A stretch of 64,000 bases of DNA from Gemmobacter fulvus. GTDB lineage: Bacteria > Pseudomonadota > Alphaproteobacteria > Rhodobacterales > Rhodobacteraceae. Made by a program: the position numbers and the translations under genes. The stretch is taken from positions 2,385,501 to 2,449,500 of the forward strand of contig NZ_CP076361.1 in the NCBI RefSeq assembly GCF_018798885.1, given 5' to 3'. A model generated the notes under the pieces. The model saw only the letters and a list, made by a program, of their open reading frames with translations. It ran no database searches and had not been told where the DNA came from. Shown here piece by piece: positions 28,147-38,896 of the stretch (its first letter is position 1; each line of letters starts with the position of its first letter).

Positions 28147-28719
28147 TTATTTCACGTCGACCGACAGATCCTCGCGTTCCAGACGCGGTTCGCGGGGCGG
28201 GCGGCCGATCACTTCGCGCAGTTCGTCCAGTTCGATGAAATTGTCGGCTTGACGGCGCAATTCATCGGCGATCATCGGCGGCTGGCTGCGGATGGTGGAG
28301 ACCACCGACACGCGCACGCCCTGCCGCTGAAGGCTTTCCACCAGCGGCCGGAAATCGCCATCGCCCGAAAACAGCACGATATGATCGACGCGCGGTGCCA
28401 GCTCCATGGCGTTCACCGTCAGCTCGATGTCCATATTGCCTTTGACTTTGCGGCGGCCCTGACTGTCGGTGTATTCCTTGGCCGGTTTGGTGACCATAGT
28501 GAAGCCATTGTAGTGCAGCCAGTCAACCAGCGGGCGAATGGGCGAATAATCGTCATTCTCCAGTAGGGCGGTATAGTAGAAGGCGCGCAGCAGTTTGCCC
28601 CGGCGCATGAACTCCTGTCGAAGCAGCTTGTAGTCGATGTCAAACCCCAGGGCCTTCGCGGCGGCGTAAAGGTTTGATCCGTCTATGAACAGCGCAAGCC
28701 GTTCGTCCTTGTAAAACAT
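28147..28719 (-). CDS. NYN-domain (LabA/DUF88-like) protein
   Basis: 190 aa. PIN-like nuclease fold of the NYN group, with the four acidic positions visible in FIDGSNLYAA, NMDIELTVNAM and LFSGDGDFRPLV. Probably a metal-dependent ribonuclease. The ATG at 28719 has GAGGGG upstream. The gene is divergent from folK with a short shared control region of about 130 bp. The RNA target is unknown. Confidence 0.88.
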   Translation of the reverse strand: MFYKDERLALFIDGSNLYAAAKALGFDIDYKLLRQEFMRRGKLLRAFYYTALLENDDYSPIRPLVDWLHYNGFTMVTKPAKEYTDSQGRRKVKGNMDIELTVNAMELAPRVDHIVLFSGDGDFRPLVESLQRQGVRVSVVSTIRSQPPMIADELRRQADNFIELDELREVIGRPPREPRLEREDLSVDVK

Positions 28720-28853
28720 ATGTCTTTCCCCTCAAATATGCTTCGCGGCCAACATGAGCGTGAGTGGTGGTCGTGCCTTCAGAAAAACGCGCGAAACGTG
28801 ATTGGATACCAATCAGTCTGCAAACCGCGCAACCCATACTTAAGAGAGTATCA

Positions 28854-29429
28854 TTGACCCTCCCAACTGCAAGTCATGCGCTTGTCGCTTTTGGTGCCAA
28901 TCTTCCTTTTGCCGACATGCCCCCGGCAGAGACCCTGCGTGCAGCGCTCGCCGCCCTTGTGGAGGAGGGGTTTCCACTTCTGCGTGTCAGTAGAATATAT
29001 GCCTCTCCCTGCTTTCCGACAGGGGCTGGTCCCGATTATGTGAACGGGGCGGCGGTGATTGACGCGGGCGGGCGGTCGGCGGCGGAGGTTCTGGCAGCGC
29101 TTCACCGGATCGAGGCGCGGTTTGGCCGCGAACGCGCGACCCGCTGGGGCATGCGCACGCTGGATCTGGATCTGATTGCGCTGGGGGGGCTGGTGCTGCC
29201 GGATGCCGCGACCCAACAGGCCTGGCGCGATCTGCCTGCCGATCAGCAGGCCCGGCTTGCGCCCGATCACCTGATCCTGCCGCATCCGCGGATGCAGGAC
29301 CGCGCCTTTGTGCTGGTGCCGCTGGCCGAGGTGGCGGGCGATTGGGTGCATCCGCTGCTGGGCAAAACCGTCTGTGCGCTGCGCGATGCGTTGCCTGCCG
29401 CCGCTTTGGCAGAGCTCGCATTGGCGTGA
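28854..29429 (+). CDS. folK: 2-amino-4-hydroxy-6-hydroxymethyldihydropteridine diphosphokinase
   Basis: Pyrophosphorylates the pterin in folate synthesis. 191 aa if started at the TTG at 28854, which has AGAGAG at correct spacing and puts the conserved ALVAFGANLP segment near the N-terminus. The frame is open to 28764, but those 30 residues look like translated leader. Diagnostic segments: YASPCFPTGAGPDYVNGA, RWGMRTLDLDLIALG and LPHPRMQDRAFVLVPLAEVA. It precedes rpoZ. Confidence 0.93.
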   Translation: MTLPTASHALVAFGANLPFADMPPAETLRAALAALVEEGFPLLRVSRIYASPCFPTGAGPDYVNGAAVIDAGGRSAAEVLAALHRIEARFGRERATRWGMRTLDLDLIALGGLVLPDAATQQAWRDLPADQQARLAPDHLILPHPRMQDRAFVLVPLAEVAGDWVHPLLGKTVCALRDALPAAALAELALA

Positions 29430-29456
29430 TGCCGCACTGCCCGGTGGATTCCGGTC

Positions 29457-29485
29457 TTGTCAAGTGTCTTGCGGCGGCTTAAAGA
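29457..29485 (+). promoter_or_regulatory. Candidate rpoZ promoter
   Basis: TTGTCA (29457-29462), a 17-bp spacer and TAAAGA (29480-29485) lie about 40 bp before the rpoZ start in the short folK-rpoZ gap. The -35 fits the housekeeping sigma factor; the -10 is weak, which is common in this group. Confidence 0.4.
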
Positions 29486-29522
29486 GGCCGTTCACTGCCC
29501 CCAGTCCACAACGGAGTACCCC

Positions 29523-29882
29523 ATGGCCCGCGTGACGGTCGAAGATTGCGTTGACAAGGTCCCCAACCGGTTCGAGCTGGTGATGCTTGCTGCCCATCGT
29601 GCCCGCGAGATTGCTGCCGGTTCCCCGCTGACAGTGGACCGCGACAATGACAAGAACCCCGTCGTCTCGCTGCGCGAGATTGCGGAAGAAACCCAAAGCG
29701 CCGATTCGCTGCGCGAGCGGATGATCGAAAGCCATCAGACCCAGATCGAAGTCGATGAGCCGGAAGAAGACCAGATGGCCATGCTCATGGGCAATGGCGA
29801 GATGGTGGATCGCCCCGCACAGGACGACATGTCGGAAGAGAAACTGCTGCGCGCCTTGATGGAAGCGCAGGGCGACCACTGA
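29523..29882 (+). CDS. rpoZ: RNA polymerase omega subunit
   Basis: 119 aa, promotes beta-prime folding and RNA polymerase assembly and forms part of the ppGpp site in proteobacteria. The N-terminal [21 protein letters not shown]-type start and the RAREIAAG and [11 protein letters not shown] motifs are typical. The acidic C-terminal tail fits alphaproteobacterial omega. GGAG precedes the ATG. The ppGpp synthetase gene follows 29 bp later, a well-known linkage. Confidence 0.96.
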   Translation: MARVTVEDCVDKVPNRFELVMLAAHRAREIAAGSPLTVDRDNDKNPVVSLREIAEETQSADSLRERMIESHQTQIEVDEPEEDQMAMLMGNGEMVDRPAQDDMSEEKLLRALMEAQGDH

Positions 29883-29911
29883 GTCGCATATAAGGCAAGG
29901 ATGCGGCGAGG

Positions 29912-32029
29912 ATGATCGACGTCGAAGACCTGATCGCCCTCGTCCGCAATTACAATCCGCGCACCAATGCCGACCTGATCCGCCAAGCGTATAGCTATGG
30001 CAAGCTGATGCATGACGGGCAGTTCCGCAAATCGGGCGAGCCCTATTTCACGCATCCCGTGGCGGTGGCCGCGATCCTGACCGAACAGCGGCTGGACGAT
30101 GCGACCATCGTGACCGCCCTGCTGCATGACACGATCGAAGATACCAAATCCACCTATGCCGAAGTGGCGCGCATGTTCGGCGAAGAAGTGGCCGAGCTTG
30201 TGGATGGCGTGACCAAGCTCACCAATCTGCAACTCACCTCGACCGAATCGAAGCAGGCGGAAAATTTCCGCAAGTTGTTCGTTGCCATGTCGCGCGATCT
30301 GCGGGTGATCCTGGTCAAGCTGGCCGACCGTCTGCACAACATGCGCACGATCAAGTCGATGCGCCCGGAAAAGCAGGCGCAAAAGGCACGCGAGACGATG
30401 GAGATCTATGCGCCGCTGGCCGGGCGCATGGGGATGCAGTGGATGCGCGAAGAGCTGGAAGACCTCAGCTTTCGTGTGCTGAACCCCGAGGCGCGCAATT
30501 CCATCATCCGTCGCTTCATCACGCTGCAACGCGAAGCGGGCGATGTGGTGCACAAGATCAGCGCCGACATCCGCAACGAACTGGAAAAGGCGCAGATCGA
30601 GGCCGATGTCTATGGCCGGGCGAAAAAGCCCTATTCCGTCTGGCGCAAGATGCAGGAAAAGGATCTGGCCTTTTCGCGCCTGTCCGACATCTATGGGTTT
30701 CGGGTCATCACCCGGGGCGATGCCGATTGTTACCGGGTGCTGGGCGTGATCCATCAGCGCTGGCGGGCGGTGCCGGGGCGGTTCAAGGATTACATCAGCC
30801 AGCCGAAATCCAACGGCTATCGTTCGATCCACACCACCGTGTCGGGCCGTGACGGCAAGCGGGTGGAGGTGCAGATCCGCACCCGCCAGATGCACGAGGT
30901 CAACGAATCCGGCGTGGCGGCGCATTGGTCCTATCGGGAAGGCGTGCGGGCGCAGAACCCGTTTGCGGTGGATCCTGCGAAATGGGTGGCGGGCCTGACC
31001 GAGCGGCTGGGCGAGGAAGATCACGACGATTTCATGGAGAACGTGAAGCTGGAAATGTACACCGATCAGGTGTTCTGCTTCACGCCGAAGGGCGATGTGA
31101 TCCAGCTGCCGCGCGGGGCCACGCCACTGGATTATGCCTATGCGATCCACACCCGGATCGGCAATTCCTGCGTGTCTGCCAAGGTGGACGGCATCCGCGT
31201 GCCGCTGTGGACCCGGCTCAAGAACGGCCAGTCGGTCGAGATCATCACCGCCGAAGGCCAGCGCCCGCAGGCCAGCTGGATCGACATCGTGACCACCGGC
31301 CGTGCCAAAGCGGCCATTCGCCGCAGTCTGCGCGAAGAGGACCGGGGCCGGTTCGTTAAACTGGGGCAAGAGCTGGCGCGCGCCGCCTTTGACCACGCGG
31401 GCAAGAAGGCGACCGACAAGGCGCTGCGCACCGCCGCCAAGATGCTGGGCCTGCCGGACGAGATCGAACTGCTGGCGCAGCTTGGCTCGGCCGAGCTGAC
31501 GGCGCGCAAGGTGCTGGAGACGATCTATCCCGAACTTCAGGCGCAAAGCCCTGATGTTGTTGACGCACAGCGGCCTGTGGTGGGCCTGTCCTCGGATCAG
31601 AGCTATCGCCGCGCCTCCTGCTGTCAGCCGGTGCCGGGCGAACGGATCGTGGGCATCACCTACCGGGGGCAGGGGGTCGTGGTCCATGCGATTGATTGCC
31701 CGGCGCTGGCCGAATATGAAGAGCAACCGGAACGCTGGGTCGATCTGCGCTGGCAGGCCGGCCGCCATGCCGCGGTCAACACGGTCAGCCTGGAATTGAC
31801 CATTTCCAATGACGCGGGCGTTTTGGGTCGGATCTGCACCTTGATTGGCGAGCAGAAGGCCAATATCTCAGACCTGCATTTCGTGGACCGGAAACCAGAC
31901 TTTTACAAACTGGTGGTTGATGTCGATCTGCGGGATCTGGAACATCTGCACATGGTGATGACCGCGCTGGAAGCCGAAACGGAAGTGGCCCAGATTGCGC
32001 GGCACAGAGACATGAGCCGAAAGCCCTGA
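29912..32029 (+). CDS. rsh: Bifunctional (p)ppGpp synthetase/hydrolase (Rsh)
   Basis: RelA/SpoT homologue, 705 aa. The N-terminal HD hydrolase domain keeps HDTIEDT (around residue 71-77), so hydrolysis is expected. The synthetase domain has GRAKKPYSVWRKM, DIYGFRVI, and KSNGYRSIHTTV. TGS domain (VFCFTPKGDVIQLPRGATPLDYAY), a zinc-finger-like region and a C-terminal ACT domain follow. It is the likely sole long Rsh of the organism. Linked to rpoZ, and followed by a DUF2062 gene 22 bp downstream. Confidence 0.95.
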   Translation: MIDVEDLIALVRNYNPRTNADLIRQAYSYGKLMHDGQFRKSGEPYFTHPVAVAAILTEQRLDDATIVTALLHDTIEDTKSTYAEVARMFGEEVAELVDGVTKLTNLQLTSTESKQAENFRKLFVAMSRDLRVILVKLADRLHNMRTIKSMRPEKQAQKARETMEIYAPLAGRMGMQWMREELEDLSFRVLNPEARNSIIRRFITLQREAGDVVHKISADIRNELEKAQIEADVYGRAKKPYSVWRKMQEKDLAFSRLSDIYGFRVITRGDADCYRVLGVIHQRWRAVPGRFKDYISQPKSNGYRSIHTTVSGRDGKRVEVQIRTRQMHEVNESGVAAHWSYREGVRAQNPFAVDPAKWVAGLTERLGEEDHDDFMENVKLEMYTDQVFCFTPKGDVIQLPRGATPLDYAYAIHTRIGNSCVSAKVDGIRVPLWTRLKNGQSVEIITAEGQRPQASWIDIVTTGRAKAAIRRSLREEDRGRFVKLGQELARAAFDHAGKKATDKALRTAAKMLGLPDEIELLAQLGSAELTARKVLETIYPELQAQSPDVVDAQRPVVGLSSDQSYRRASCCQPVPGERIVGITYRGQGVVVHAIDCPALAEYEEQPERWVDLRWQAGRHAAVNTVSLELTISNDAGVLGRICTLIGEQKANISDLHFVDRKPDFYKLVVDVDLRDLEHLHMVMTALEAETEVAQIARHRDMSRKP

Positions 32030-32051
32030 ACGGGGCAGGGAAGAGACAGAC

Positions 32052-32747
32052 GTGGTATTCAAGCGGCGCGATCCGCGCACATACAGCCAGATGGCCCGCG
32101 ACTTCGTATATCCGAAGGGTGGTTTCCGGCGTGCCATACACTATGTGCTGCACCGGATGCGCCGCCTGCCGGACCAACCACACCGCATTGCGCGCGGGAT
32201 CTTTGCCGGAACCTTCGTCAACTTTCCGCCGGTTTACGGCGTGCAGATGCTGTCGGCGGCGGCACTGGCCTGGGTGTTGCGCGGCAATATCATCGCGGCG
32301 CTGCTGGCCACCTTCCTGTCAAACCCGCTGACGACGCCGTTCATCGCGATGGGCTCGCTGAAGCTCGGCCACTGGATGCTGGGCATCGAGGCGCCGATGA
32401 CCTTCATGTCGGTTTATGCCGCCTTTACCGATGCGGGCGGGCAGTTGTGGCACAATTTTCGCGCGGCCTTTACCGATGATGTGGCGCAGTGGGACAAGCT
32501 GATCGACTTTTTCTGGTTCATCTTCTGGCCCTATACGATCGGCGCGATCATTCCGGGGCTGGTGGCCAGTTTCATCGCCTATTACCTCTCGTTGCCGCTG
32601 ATCCATGCTTATCAGAAGCTGCGCAGCGCCCGCCTGCGCGAAAAATCGGAAAAGCGCAAAGCCCTGAAGGCGCGGCTGGCCTCTGTGGCAAAGGGTATCG
32701 TGCCCACGCGTGAAAACGGGGATGACGATCCGCCCGGCGCAGCCTAG
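32052..32747 (+). CDS. DUF2062 membrane protein
   Basis: 231 aa from a GTG at 32052. Basic cytoplasmic N-terminus, then three or four hydrophobic segments with [13 protein letters not shown] and [19 protein letters not shown], the DUF2062 signature. The C-terminus is very basic and charged ([20 protein letters not shown]). Function is unknown. The position behind rsh and before pdxJ is common in this order of bacteria. Confidence 0.85.
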   Translation: MVFKRRDPRTYSQMARDFVYPKGGFRRAIHYVLHRMRRLPDQPHRIARGIFAGTFVNFPPVYGVQMLSAAALAWVLRGNIIAALLATFLSNPLTTPFIAMGSLKLGHWMLGIEAPMTFMSVYAAFTDAGGQLWHNFRAAFTDDVAQWDKLIDFFWFIFWPYTIGAIIPGLVASFIAYYLSLPLIHAYQKLRSARLREKSEKRKALKARLASVAKGIVPTRENGDDDPPGAA

Positions 32748-32778
32748 GGTCAGGCAGACGAAAGAGGAGAGGCTTGGA

Positions 32779-33525
32779 ATGGCATCTGGCAAATTGCGGC
32801 TCGGCGTGAACATCGACCATGTGGCAACAGTGCGCAACGCGCGCGGGGCTGTCTGGCCCGATCCTTTGCGCGCAGCGCTGTTGGCCGAGGCGGCAGGCGC
32901 GGATGGGATCACCGCACATCTGCGCGAGGATCGCCGCCATATCCGCGACGCCGATATGGATGCCTTGCAGGCCGGTCTCGGGATTCCGCTGAATTTTGAA
33001 TGTGCGGCAACCGCCGAAATGCAGGCCATCGCACTGCGGCTGGCGCCCCATGCGGTTTGCCTTGTGCCCGAACGGCGGGAAGAACGCACGACCGAGGGCG
33101 GGCTGGATGTGGCGGGCGATGCCGACCGGCTGGCCGCCTTCATTGCGCCGCTGCGCGCGGCGGGCTGCCGTGTCAGCCTGTTCATCGGTCATGATGCGCG
33201 CCAGATCGAGGCTGCCGCGCGCGTCGGTGCGGCGGTGGTGGAACTGCACACCGGCCATTACTCCGATCTGCACGCCGAGGGCCGTCTGGACGAGGCCGAA
33301 GCCGAGCTGAACGCCCTGCGCGCCGGGGCGCGACTGGCGCACGGGCTGGGGCTGGAGGTCCATGCGGGCCATGGTCTCACCTATGACAATGTAGGGCCGG
33401 TGGCGGCGATCCCCGAGGTGATGGAACTGAACATCGGGCATTTCCTGATTGGCGAGGCGATTTATCTGGGCCTTGGCCCCGCCATCGAAGAAATGCGCCG
33501 CCGGATGGACGAGGCGCGGGCTTGA
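32779..33525 (+). CDS. pdxJ: Pyridoxine 5'-phosphate synthase
   Basis: Condenses 1-deoxyxylulose 5-phosphate with 3-amino-2-oxopropyl phosphate in DXP-dependent vitamin B6 synthesis. 248 aa. [38 protein letters not shown] and the [11 protein letters not shown] phosphate site are present. The ATG at 32779 follows GAGGAGAGG. It overlaps acpS by a TTGA junction. Confidence 0.97.
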   Translation: MASGKLRLGVNIDHVATVRNARGAVWPDPLRAALLAEAAGADGITAHLREDRRHIRDADMDALQAGLGIPLNFECAATAEMQAIALRLAPHAVCLVPERREERTTEGGLDVAGDADRLAAFIAPLRAAGCRVSLFIGHDARQIEAAARVGAAVVELHTGHYSDLHAEGRLDEAEAELNALRAGARLAHGLGLEVHAGHGLTYDNVGPVAAIPEVMELNIGHFLIGEAIYLGLGPAIEEMRRRMDEARA

Positions 33526-33947
33526 TCCTCGGCATCGGCACGGATCTGGCCAATATCGACCGGATAGAGGCGGTGCTGGCCCGGCATGGCGACAGGTTCC
33601 GCAAGCGCGTGTTCACCGACAGCGAACAGGCCAAGGCCGAAAGCCGCCCCCGCGCCGTAGCCGCCACCTATGCAAAACGCTGGGCCGCAAAAGAGGCCTG
33701 TTCCAAGGCGCTTGGCACCGGCCTGCGCATGGGGATCAGCTGGCGCGACATGGCGGTTTCGAACCTGCGCAGCGGTCAGCCGGTGATGCGGCTGAGCGGC
33801 TGGGCGGCTGAGCGGCTGGCCAGCATGACCCCGCCGGGCCATGAGGCGCTGGTGCATGTGACGCTGACCGACGATCACCCCTGGGCACAGGCCTTTGTGG
33901 TGATCGAGGCACGCGCGGTATCGCCGGGCATGGCCGGGCAAACTTGA
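33522..33947 (+). CDS. acpS: Holo-[acyl-carrier-protein] synthase
   Basis: Transfers 4'-phosphopantetheine from CoA to acyl carrier protein. 141 aa from a TTG at 33522 overlapping the pdxJ stop. [13 protein letters not shown] holds the Mg-binding Asp and [14 protein letters not shown] the catalytic Glu. Normal length. The pdxJ-acpS-lepB-rnc-era order is a classic proteobacterial cluster. Confidence 0.95.
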   Translation: MILGIGTDLANIDRIEAVLARHGDRFRKRVFTDSEQAKAESRPRAVAATYAKRWAAKEACSKALGTGLRMGISWRDMAVSNLRSGQPVMRLSGWAAERLASMTPPGHEALVHVTLTDDHPWAQAFVVIEARAVSPGMAGQT

Positions 33948-34002
33948 CTCCCGCAGCCATGGCGCGCATGTAGCGCGGCGAACAACCAAAGAGGCAGAGC
34001 AT

Positions 34003-34791
34003 ATGGCCAGCAAGGCGAAATCCGAAGGCGGTATCGTTGAGACGATCAAGACCGTGGTCTATGCCCTGCTGATTGCAGGGGCCTTCCGCACATTGCTGTT
34101 CCAGCCCTTCTGGATTCCGTCGGAATCGATGAAGGAAACGCTGCTGATCGGTGATTTTCTGTTCGTCAATAAAATGGCTTACGGCTATTCGCGCTATTCC
34201 TGCCCCTTTGCCATGTGCCCGTTCGAGGGCCGCATCCTCGGATCCGAGCCGGAGCGGGGCGATGTTGTGGTGTTCCGCCATCCGGTGAACGGCTCTGACT
34301 TCATCAAACGGCTGATCGGCCTGCCGGGCGATACCGTGCAGATGAAGAATGGCATCGTTTGGCTGAACGGCCAGGAAGTGCCGCAGACGCCCGATGGCCA
34401 ATTTGAGGAAGTCTATGAACGCCAGGGCCCGATGGGCAACCTGCCGCGCTGTGAAAACGGCCCGGTGGGCGAAGGCGGGCTTTGCACCCGGTCGCGGTTC
34501 ATCGAAACCCTGCCGAACGGCGTGCAGCATACCGTGCTGAACATCGACACCAATGGCTTTGGCGACAATACCGATGTATTCACCGTGCCGCCGGGCCATT
34601 ACTTTTTCATGGGTGACAACCGCGACAATTCCACCGACAGCCGCTATAGTCAGGCGGTGGGTGGCGTTGGCATGTTGCCTGCGGATTATCTGATTGGCCG
34701 GGCTGACCGGATCATGTTCTCTTCTGCGGGCAAATCCATGCTGTATTTCTGGACATGGCGGTCGGATCGTTTTTTCAAGGCAGTTGAGTGA
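34003..34791 (+). CDS. lepB: Signal peptidase I
   Basis: Membrane serine protease that removes signal peptides at the periplasmic face. 262 aa, one N-terminal helix (about residues 17-33). Catalytic Ser is in [10 protein letters not shown] and catalytic Lys in [11 protein letters not shown]. The [12 protein letters not shown] box is present. An insertion with Cys residues ([12 protein letters not shown]) precedes the lysine motif, as in related Rhodobacterales. Overlaps rnc by GTGA. Confidence 0.96.
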   Translation: MASKAKSEGGIVETIKTVVYALLIAGAFRTLLFQPFWIPSESMKETLLIGDFLFVNKMAYGYSRYSCPFAMCPFEGRILGSEPERGDVVVFRHPVNGSDFIKRLIGLPGDTVQMKNGIVWLNGQEVPQTPDGQFEEVYERQGPMGNLPRCENGPVGEGGLCTRSRFIETLPNGVQHTVLNIDTNGFGDNTDVFTVPPGHYFFMGDNRDNSTDSRYSQAVGGVGMLPADYLIGRADRIMFSSAGKSMLYFWTWRSDRFFKAVE

Positions 34792-35477
34792 AACTCTCAG
34801 GGGATCTTCTCGCCTTTGCAGGGCGCATCGGGCACACATTCCGCACGCCGGAATTGCTGGTGCAGGCGGTGACACATGCCTCGATCTCATCCGCAACCCG
34901 CCCTGACAATCAACGGCTGGAGTTTCTGGGCGACAGGGTGTTGGGGCTTGTGATGGCCGAGGCTTTGCTGGCCGCCGATACGCGGGCGGCCGAAGGTCTG
35001 CTTGCACCCCGCTTCAACGCGCTTGTGCGCAAGGAGGCCTGTGCCGATGTGGCGCGCGAGCTCGGGCTTGGCGATGTGTTGAAGCTGGGCCGGTCCGAAA
35101 TGATGTCGGGTGGCCGCCGCAAAGAGGCCCTGCTCGGCGATGCGATGGAGGCGGTGATTGCCGCCGTCTATCTCGATGGCGGGTTCGACGCGGCGCGCGA
35201 TGTGGTGCTGCGCCATTGGTCTGGCCGCATCGGGGCGGTGCAGGCCGATGCGCGCGATGCCAAGACGGCCTTGCAGGAATGGGCGCAGGCGCGGGGGCAG
35301 GTGCCGCCCACCTATACCGAAATGGGCCGCGACGGCCCCGATCATCAGCCGGTGTTCACTGTCGAGGTGCGGCTGGCCTCGGGCGAGGGCGAAATCGCCC
35401 GCTCTGGAACAAAACGTGCGGCGGAACAAGCTGCCGCAAAGGCGCTGCTGGCGCGATTGGAGAAGCGGAATGACTGA
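34788..35477 (+). CDS. rnc: Ribonuclease III
   Basis: Double-strand-specific endonuclease for rRNA and mRNA processing. 229 aa from the GTG at 34788. Catalytic signature [18 protein letters not shown] (about residues 41-58) and metal ligands in [17 protein letters not shown]-terminal dsRNA-binding domain with [16 protein letters not shown]. Overlaps lepB and, by 8 bp, era. Confidence 0.97.
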   Translation: MKLSGDLLAFAGRIGHTFRTPELLVQAVTHASISSATRPDNQRLEFLGDRVLGLVMAEALLAADTRAAEGLLAPRFNALVRKEACADVARELGLGDVLKLGRSEMMSGGRRKEALLGDAMEAVIAAVYLDGGFDAARDVVLRHWSGRIGAVQADARDAKTALQEWAQARGQVPPTYTEMGRDGPDHQPVFTVEVRLASGEGEIARSGTKRAAEQAAAKALLARLEKRND

Positions 35478-36384
35478 GGCGACGCGGGCAGGTTTTGTGG
35501 CGCTGATTGGCGAGCCGAACGCCGGAAAATCCACACTTCTCAATCGGATGGTCGGCGCCAAGGTTTCCATCGTGACCCATAAGGTGCAGACGACGCGGGC
35601 GCGGATCCGCGGTGTCTGCATGGAGGGCACCGCGCAGATCGTGTTCGTGGATACGCCCGGTCTGTTCCGGCCCCGGCGCAGGCTTGACCGCGCGATGGTG
35701 GCCGCCGCTTGGGGCGGCGCTGCCGATGCCGATATCATCGTGCTGCTGGTCGAGGCGCATCGCGGCCTGACCGAAGGCACCAAGGCCATTATCGACGCGA
35801 TTAGAGACCGGATTCCGCGCGGCCAGAAGGTTGCGCTGGCGATCAACAAGATCGACCGGGTGAAGGCCGAAACCCTGCTGGCGCTGTCGGCAGAGCTGAA
35901 TGAGGCGTTTCCGTTTGTCGAGACCTTCATGATTTCCGCCGAAAAGGGCTATGGTGTGGACAAGCTGCGCGTCTGGCTGGCCGGCGAGATCCCCGAGGGC
36001 ACCTGGTTCTATCCCGAGGATCAGATCGCAGACCTGCCGATGCGCATGATCGCCGCCGAAATTACGCGCGAGAAGTTGACGCTTCGTTTACACGAGGAAT
36101 TGCCCTACCAGCTCACGGTGGAAACCGAGACCTGGGAAGACCGGCCGGACGGGTCTACCCGCATTGACCAGATCGTTTATGTCGCGCGGGATGGCCACAA
36201 GGGCATCGTTCTGGGCAACAAGGGCGAAACCATCAAGGCGGTGGGGCAGGCCGCGCGGATTGATCTGGTGGCCTTTCTGGAACGCCCGGTGCATCTGTTC
36301 CTTCAGGTCAAGGTGCGGCCGAACTGGCTGGACGAGCCGGACCGCTATTCGGAAATGGGGCTTGATTTCAAGGATGGCGATTAA
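35470..36384 (+). CDS. era: GTPase Era
   Basis: Ribosome-assembly GTPase binding the 3' end of 16S rRNA. 304 aa from the ATG at 35470, inside the end of rnc. G1 [10 protein letters not shown]3 DTPG, G4 NKID, and the C-terminal KH domain with [18 protein letters not shown]. Normal length. Co-transcribed with lepB and rnc. Confidence 0.97.
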   Translation: MTEATRAGFVALIGEPNAGKSTLLNRMVGAKVSIVTHKVQTTRARIRGVCMEGTAQIVFVDTPGLFRPRRRLDRAMVAAAWGGAADADIIVLLVEAHRGLTEGTKAIIDAIRDRIPRGQKVALAINKIDRVKAETLLALSAELNEAFPFVETFMISAEKGYGVDKLRVWLAGEIPEGTWFYPEDQIADLPMRMIAAEITREKLTLRLHEELPYQLTVETETWEDRPDGSTRIDQIVYVARDGHKGIVLGNKGETIKAVGQAARIDLVAFLERPVHLFLQVKVRPNWLDEPDRYSEMGLDFKDGD

Positions 36385-36411
36385 GCCTTTCTTCATCGCT
36401 TCCGTGTTTGC

Positions 36412-36747
36412 ATGAGCGCGCGGCTGGCATCCGGCCTGTGGGTGGCGGCATACCTTGCCCGTCTACGGCTGGCCGATATTCCAGCCTATCTGACGGCGCG
36501 CGGCGATGAGACGGCGGGGGCCGTCGTGGTGAAATGCGCGACCCTTGACGGTCAGGCGCGTGCCATGCAGCGGGTCTATGATTTTGAACAGGATCGCCGC
36601 ATCTGGGTGCCGCTCGCCAACGGGGCCGAGGCGGATGTGGATGCGACGATTGCCCGCGCCCGGCGGTCTGACCCCGACCTCTGGGTGATCGAGATTGAAG
36701 AGCGCACGGGGCGGGATCTGCTGGATCAGGACGGCCTGCGCGAGTGA
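36412..36747 (+). CDS. DUF1491 family protein
   Basis: 111 aa. Small soluble alpha/beta protein matching the DUF1491 pattern: RLASGLWVAAYLARL start, GAVVVKCATLDGQA, and DPDLWVIEIEERTGRDLLD near the end. Typical of alphaproteobacteria and often placed between era and recO, as here. Function unknown. Confidence 0.85.
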   Translation: MSARLASGLWVAAYLARLRLADIPAYLTARGDETAGAVVVKCATLDGQARAMQRVYDFEQDRRIWVPLANGAEADVDATIARARRSDPDLWVIEIEERTGRDLLDQDGLRE

Positions 36748-36825
36748 TCCTCCGCCGAATTCCCTTGCCCATGTTAACGCTTTGTTCTTGTCTTGGTGGC
36801 AGCGTGCAGAGATCGGATTGCAGAC

Positions 36826-37575
36826 ATGGACTGGAGGGATGAGGGAACTGTGATCGCGGTGCGCCGTCATGGCGAAACCGCAGCGATTGTCGAGGTGTTT
36901 ACGGCACAGCACGGGCGTCATGCCGGGGTGGTGCGGGGCGGGATTTCGCGCAAGATCGCCCCGATCCTGCAACCCGGATCGCAGCTTTCGGTGCAGTGGC
37001 GGGCGCGACTGGACGAGCATCTTGGGACATTTGTGGTTGAACCTCTGCGCAGCCGTGCCGAAGTTCTGGCGGATCGTCTGGCCTTGGCGGGGCTGAACGC
37101 AATCTGCGCGCTGCTGTGCTTCGCGTTGGCAGAGCGCGAGGCGCATCACGGGCTTTATGCCCAGACGCAATCCTTGCTGGATGCCTTGGGGCATGTTGGC
37201 GACTGGCCTGCGCAATATCTGCGCTGGGAACTTATGTTGTTGGAGGATATCGGCTTTGGCCTTGATCTGGGCCGCTGCGCGGTCACAGGATCACGCGAGG
37301 ATCTGGCCTATGTCAGCCCGAAAACCGGCCGGGCGGTCAGTCGGGCGGCGGCGGGGCCTTGGGCAGACCGGCTGTTGCCCTTGCCGCAGGGGATGCTTGG
37401 GCAGGGGCCGGTGTCGCAACTGGAACTGGGGCAGGGGCTGGCCATCACAGGCCATTTCCTGACGCGGGAATTGGCGGGTCAGCGCCGCTTGCCTGCCTTG
37501 CCAGAGGCGCGCGGGCGGTTGCTGGATCTGTTGCTGCGCCCAAGCACAACCCGCGACACCCCGCCCTCCGGCTGA
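36826..37575 (+). CDS. recO: DNA repair protein RecO
   Basis: RecFOR pathway mediator that anneals ssDNA and loads RecA. 249 aa from the ATG at 36826. N-terminal OB fold with [22 protein letters not shown], and C-terminal helical domain with [13 protein letters not shown]. The zinc-finger cysteines of some RecO proteins are largely missing, as usual for alphaproteobacteria. An upstream start at 36793 is less likely. Confidence 0.93.
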   Translation: MDWRDEGTVIAVRRHGETAAIVEVFTAQHGRHAGVVRGGISRKIAPILQPGSQLSVQWRARLDEHLGTFVVEPLRSRAEVLADRLALAGLNAICALLCFALAEREAHHGLYAQTQSLLDALGHVGDWPAQYLRWELMLLEDIGFGLDLGRCAVTGSREDLAYVSPKTGRAVSRAAAGPWADRLLPLPQGMLGQGPVSQLELGQGLAITGHFLTRELAGQRRLPALPEARGRLLDLLLRPSTTRDTPPSG

Positions 37576-37672
37576 GCGTCGCAAAGACCTTGGTGCCATG
37601 TGCGACGCGGAATGTCGCGCGTGGTGCAGACGCCTGTGGCTTTGGCGCGGTCTATGAAGTGGGAGACACGTC

Positions 37673-38896
37673 ATGGCCAATAAATACATCCCTCTGATGC
37701 TGCGGCATTCGTCGACACCGCGCATCGAGGCCTTTGCCTTGCTTGCCGGGCTTGAGGCGGCTGTTCGCGGCACCTTGATCTCGGTCATGCCACTGGTGGT
37801 GTATGAGGCGGTGAAGGATGCGGCGATTGTCAGCCGGATCTATTTTCTGGTCGGCATTGCATCGCTGATCTGGGGGTTGATGGTGCCCTGGGCCACCCGC
37901 CATGTGCCGCGGCGCTGGATGTATACCTTCGGCACCATGCTTTACCTGCTGTCGATGGGGCTGGCCATTCACGGGGAAACAACGGCTGTCACCATGGCGC
38001 TGTTATCGGCGGCCTTGGCGACAGCGACCTGTTTTGTCTGCTTCAACGCCTATGTGCTGGACTATGTGGCGCGGGCGGATCTGGGGCGGACGCAGAGCCT
38101 GCAGATGGTCTATGCCGCAACGCCCTGGGCTGTCGGGCCACTGTTCGGCGTCTGGCTGCGGGATCTGTGGGGGCCACTGCCCTTTGTGGTGGCGGCGCTG
38201 TTCGCGGTGCTGCTGCTGGCGGCCTTTTGGGTGCTGCGGCTGGGCAATGGCAAACAGATCCAGCGGGCCAAGGGGCCGACGGTCAATCCGCTCGCCTATC
38301 TTGGTCGGTTCTTCCGGCAACCGCGGCTGATCGCGGGCTGGCTGTTTGCGGTGCTGCGCAGCTGTGGCTGGTGGGTCTATGTGGTCTATCTGCCGATCTT
38401 CTGCCTTGAGGCAGGTCTTGGCGACAAGGTGGGCGGGGTCGCCCTGTCGATGTCGAATACTCTGCTGTTCATCACGCCGCTGCTGTTGCGGCTGGTGCAG
38501 CGCACATCGGTGCGGTTTGCGGTGCGCGGGGCCTTTGCGGTGTGTATGGTGATGTTCACGCTGGCGGGGGTGTTGTCGGGCTGGCCATGGATGACGGTGC
38601 TGTGCCTCATGGCAGGCTCGTTCGGGCTGGTCATGCTGGATGCGGTGGGCGGGTTGCCGTTCATGATGTCGGTGAAACCGTCAGAGCGGGTGGAGATGGC
38701 CGCCGTCTATTCCAGCTTCCGCGATGTGTCGGGCATCCTCACACCCGGGGCGGCCTGGGCTGTGCTGCTGGTCGCACCGCTGGCCGGGGTCTTCGCGGCA
38801 AGCGGTGCCGGCTTTGTGGTGGCCTGGCTGGTGGCCGGGCAATTGCATGCCCGGCTGGGGGTGACGCGCCCCTCGCGGGGCGGCGTGCAGGCTTAA
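37673..38896 (+). CDS. Major facilitator superfamily transporter
   Basis: 407 aa with twelve hydrophobic segments in two halves. It lacks a clear sugar or drug signature. The centre has a basic loop (KQIQRAKGPTVNPLAYLGRFFRQPRL). GGGAG-like ribosome site GGGAG precedes the ATG. Substrate unknown. Its stop codon overlaps that of mcd on the other strand. Confidence 0.82.
   Translation: MANKYIPLMLRHSSTPRIEAFALLAGLEAAVRGTLISVMPLVVYEAVKDAAIVSRIYFLVGIASLIWGLMVPWATRHVPRRWMYTFGTMLYLLSMGLAIHGETTAVTMALLSAALATATCFVCFNAYVLDYVARADLGRTQSLQMVYAATPWAVGPLFGVWLRDLWGPLPFVVAALFAVLLLAAFWVLRLGNGKQIQRAKGPTVNPLAYLGRFFRQPRLIAGWLFAVLRSCGWWVYVVYLPIFCLEAGLGDKVGGVALSMSNTLLFITPLLLRLVQRTSVRFAVRGAFAVCMVMFTLAGVLSGWPWMTVLCLMAGSFGLVMLDAVGGLPFMMSVKPSERVEMAAVYSSFRDVSGILTPGAAWAVLLVAPLAGVFAASGAGFVVAWLVAGQLHARLGVTRPSRGGVQA

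Noticed and set aside
28764-28853. N-terminal extension of FolK from a GTG at 28764
   Set aside because: The extra 30 residues are unlike FolK, and a TTG with a good ribosome site lies at the conserved start.
29735-31768. 677-codon open frame opposite rsh
   Set aside because: Shadow of the rsh coding frame; no ribosome site and no recognisable motif.
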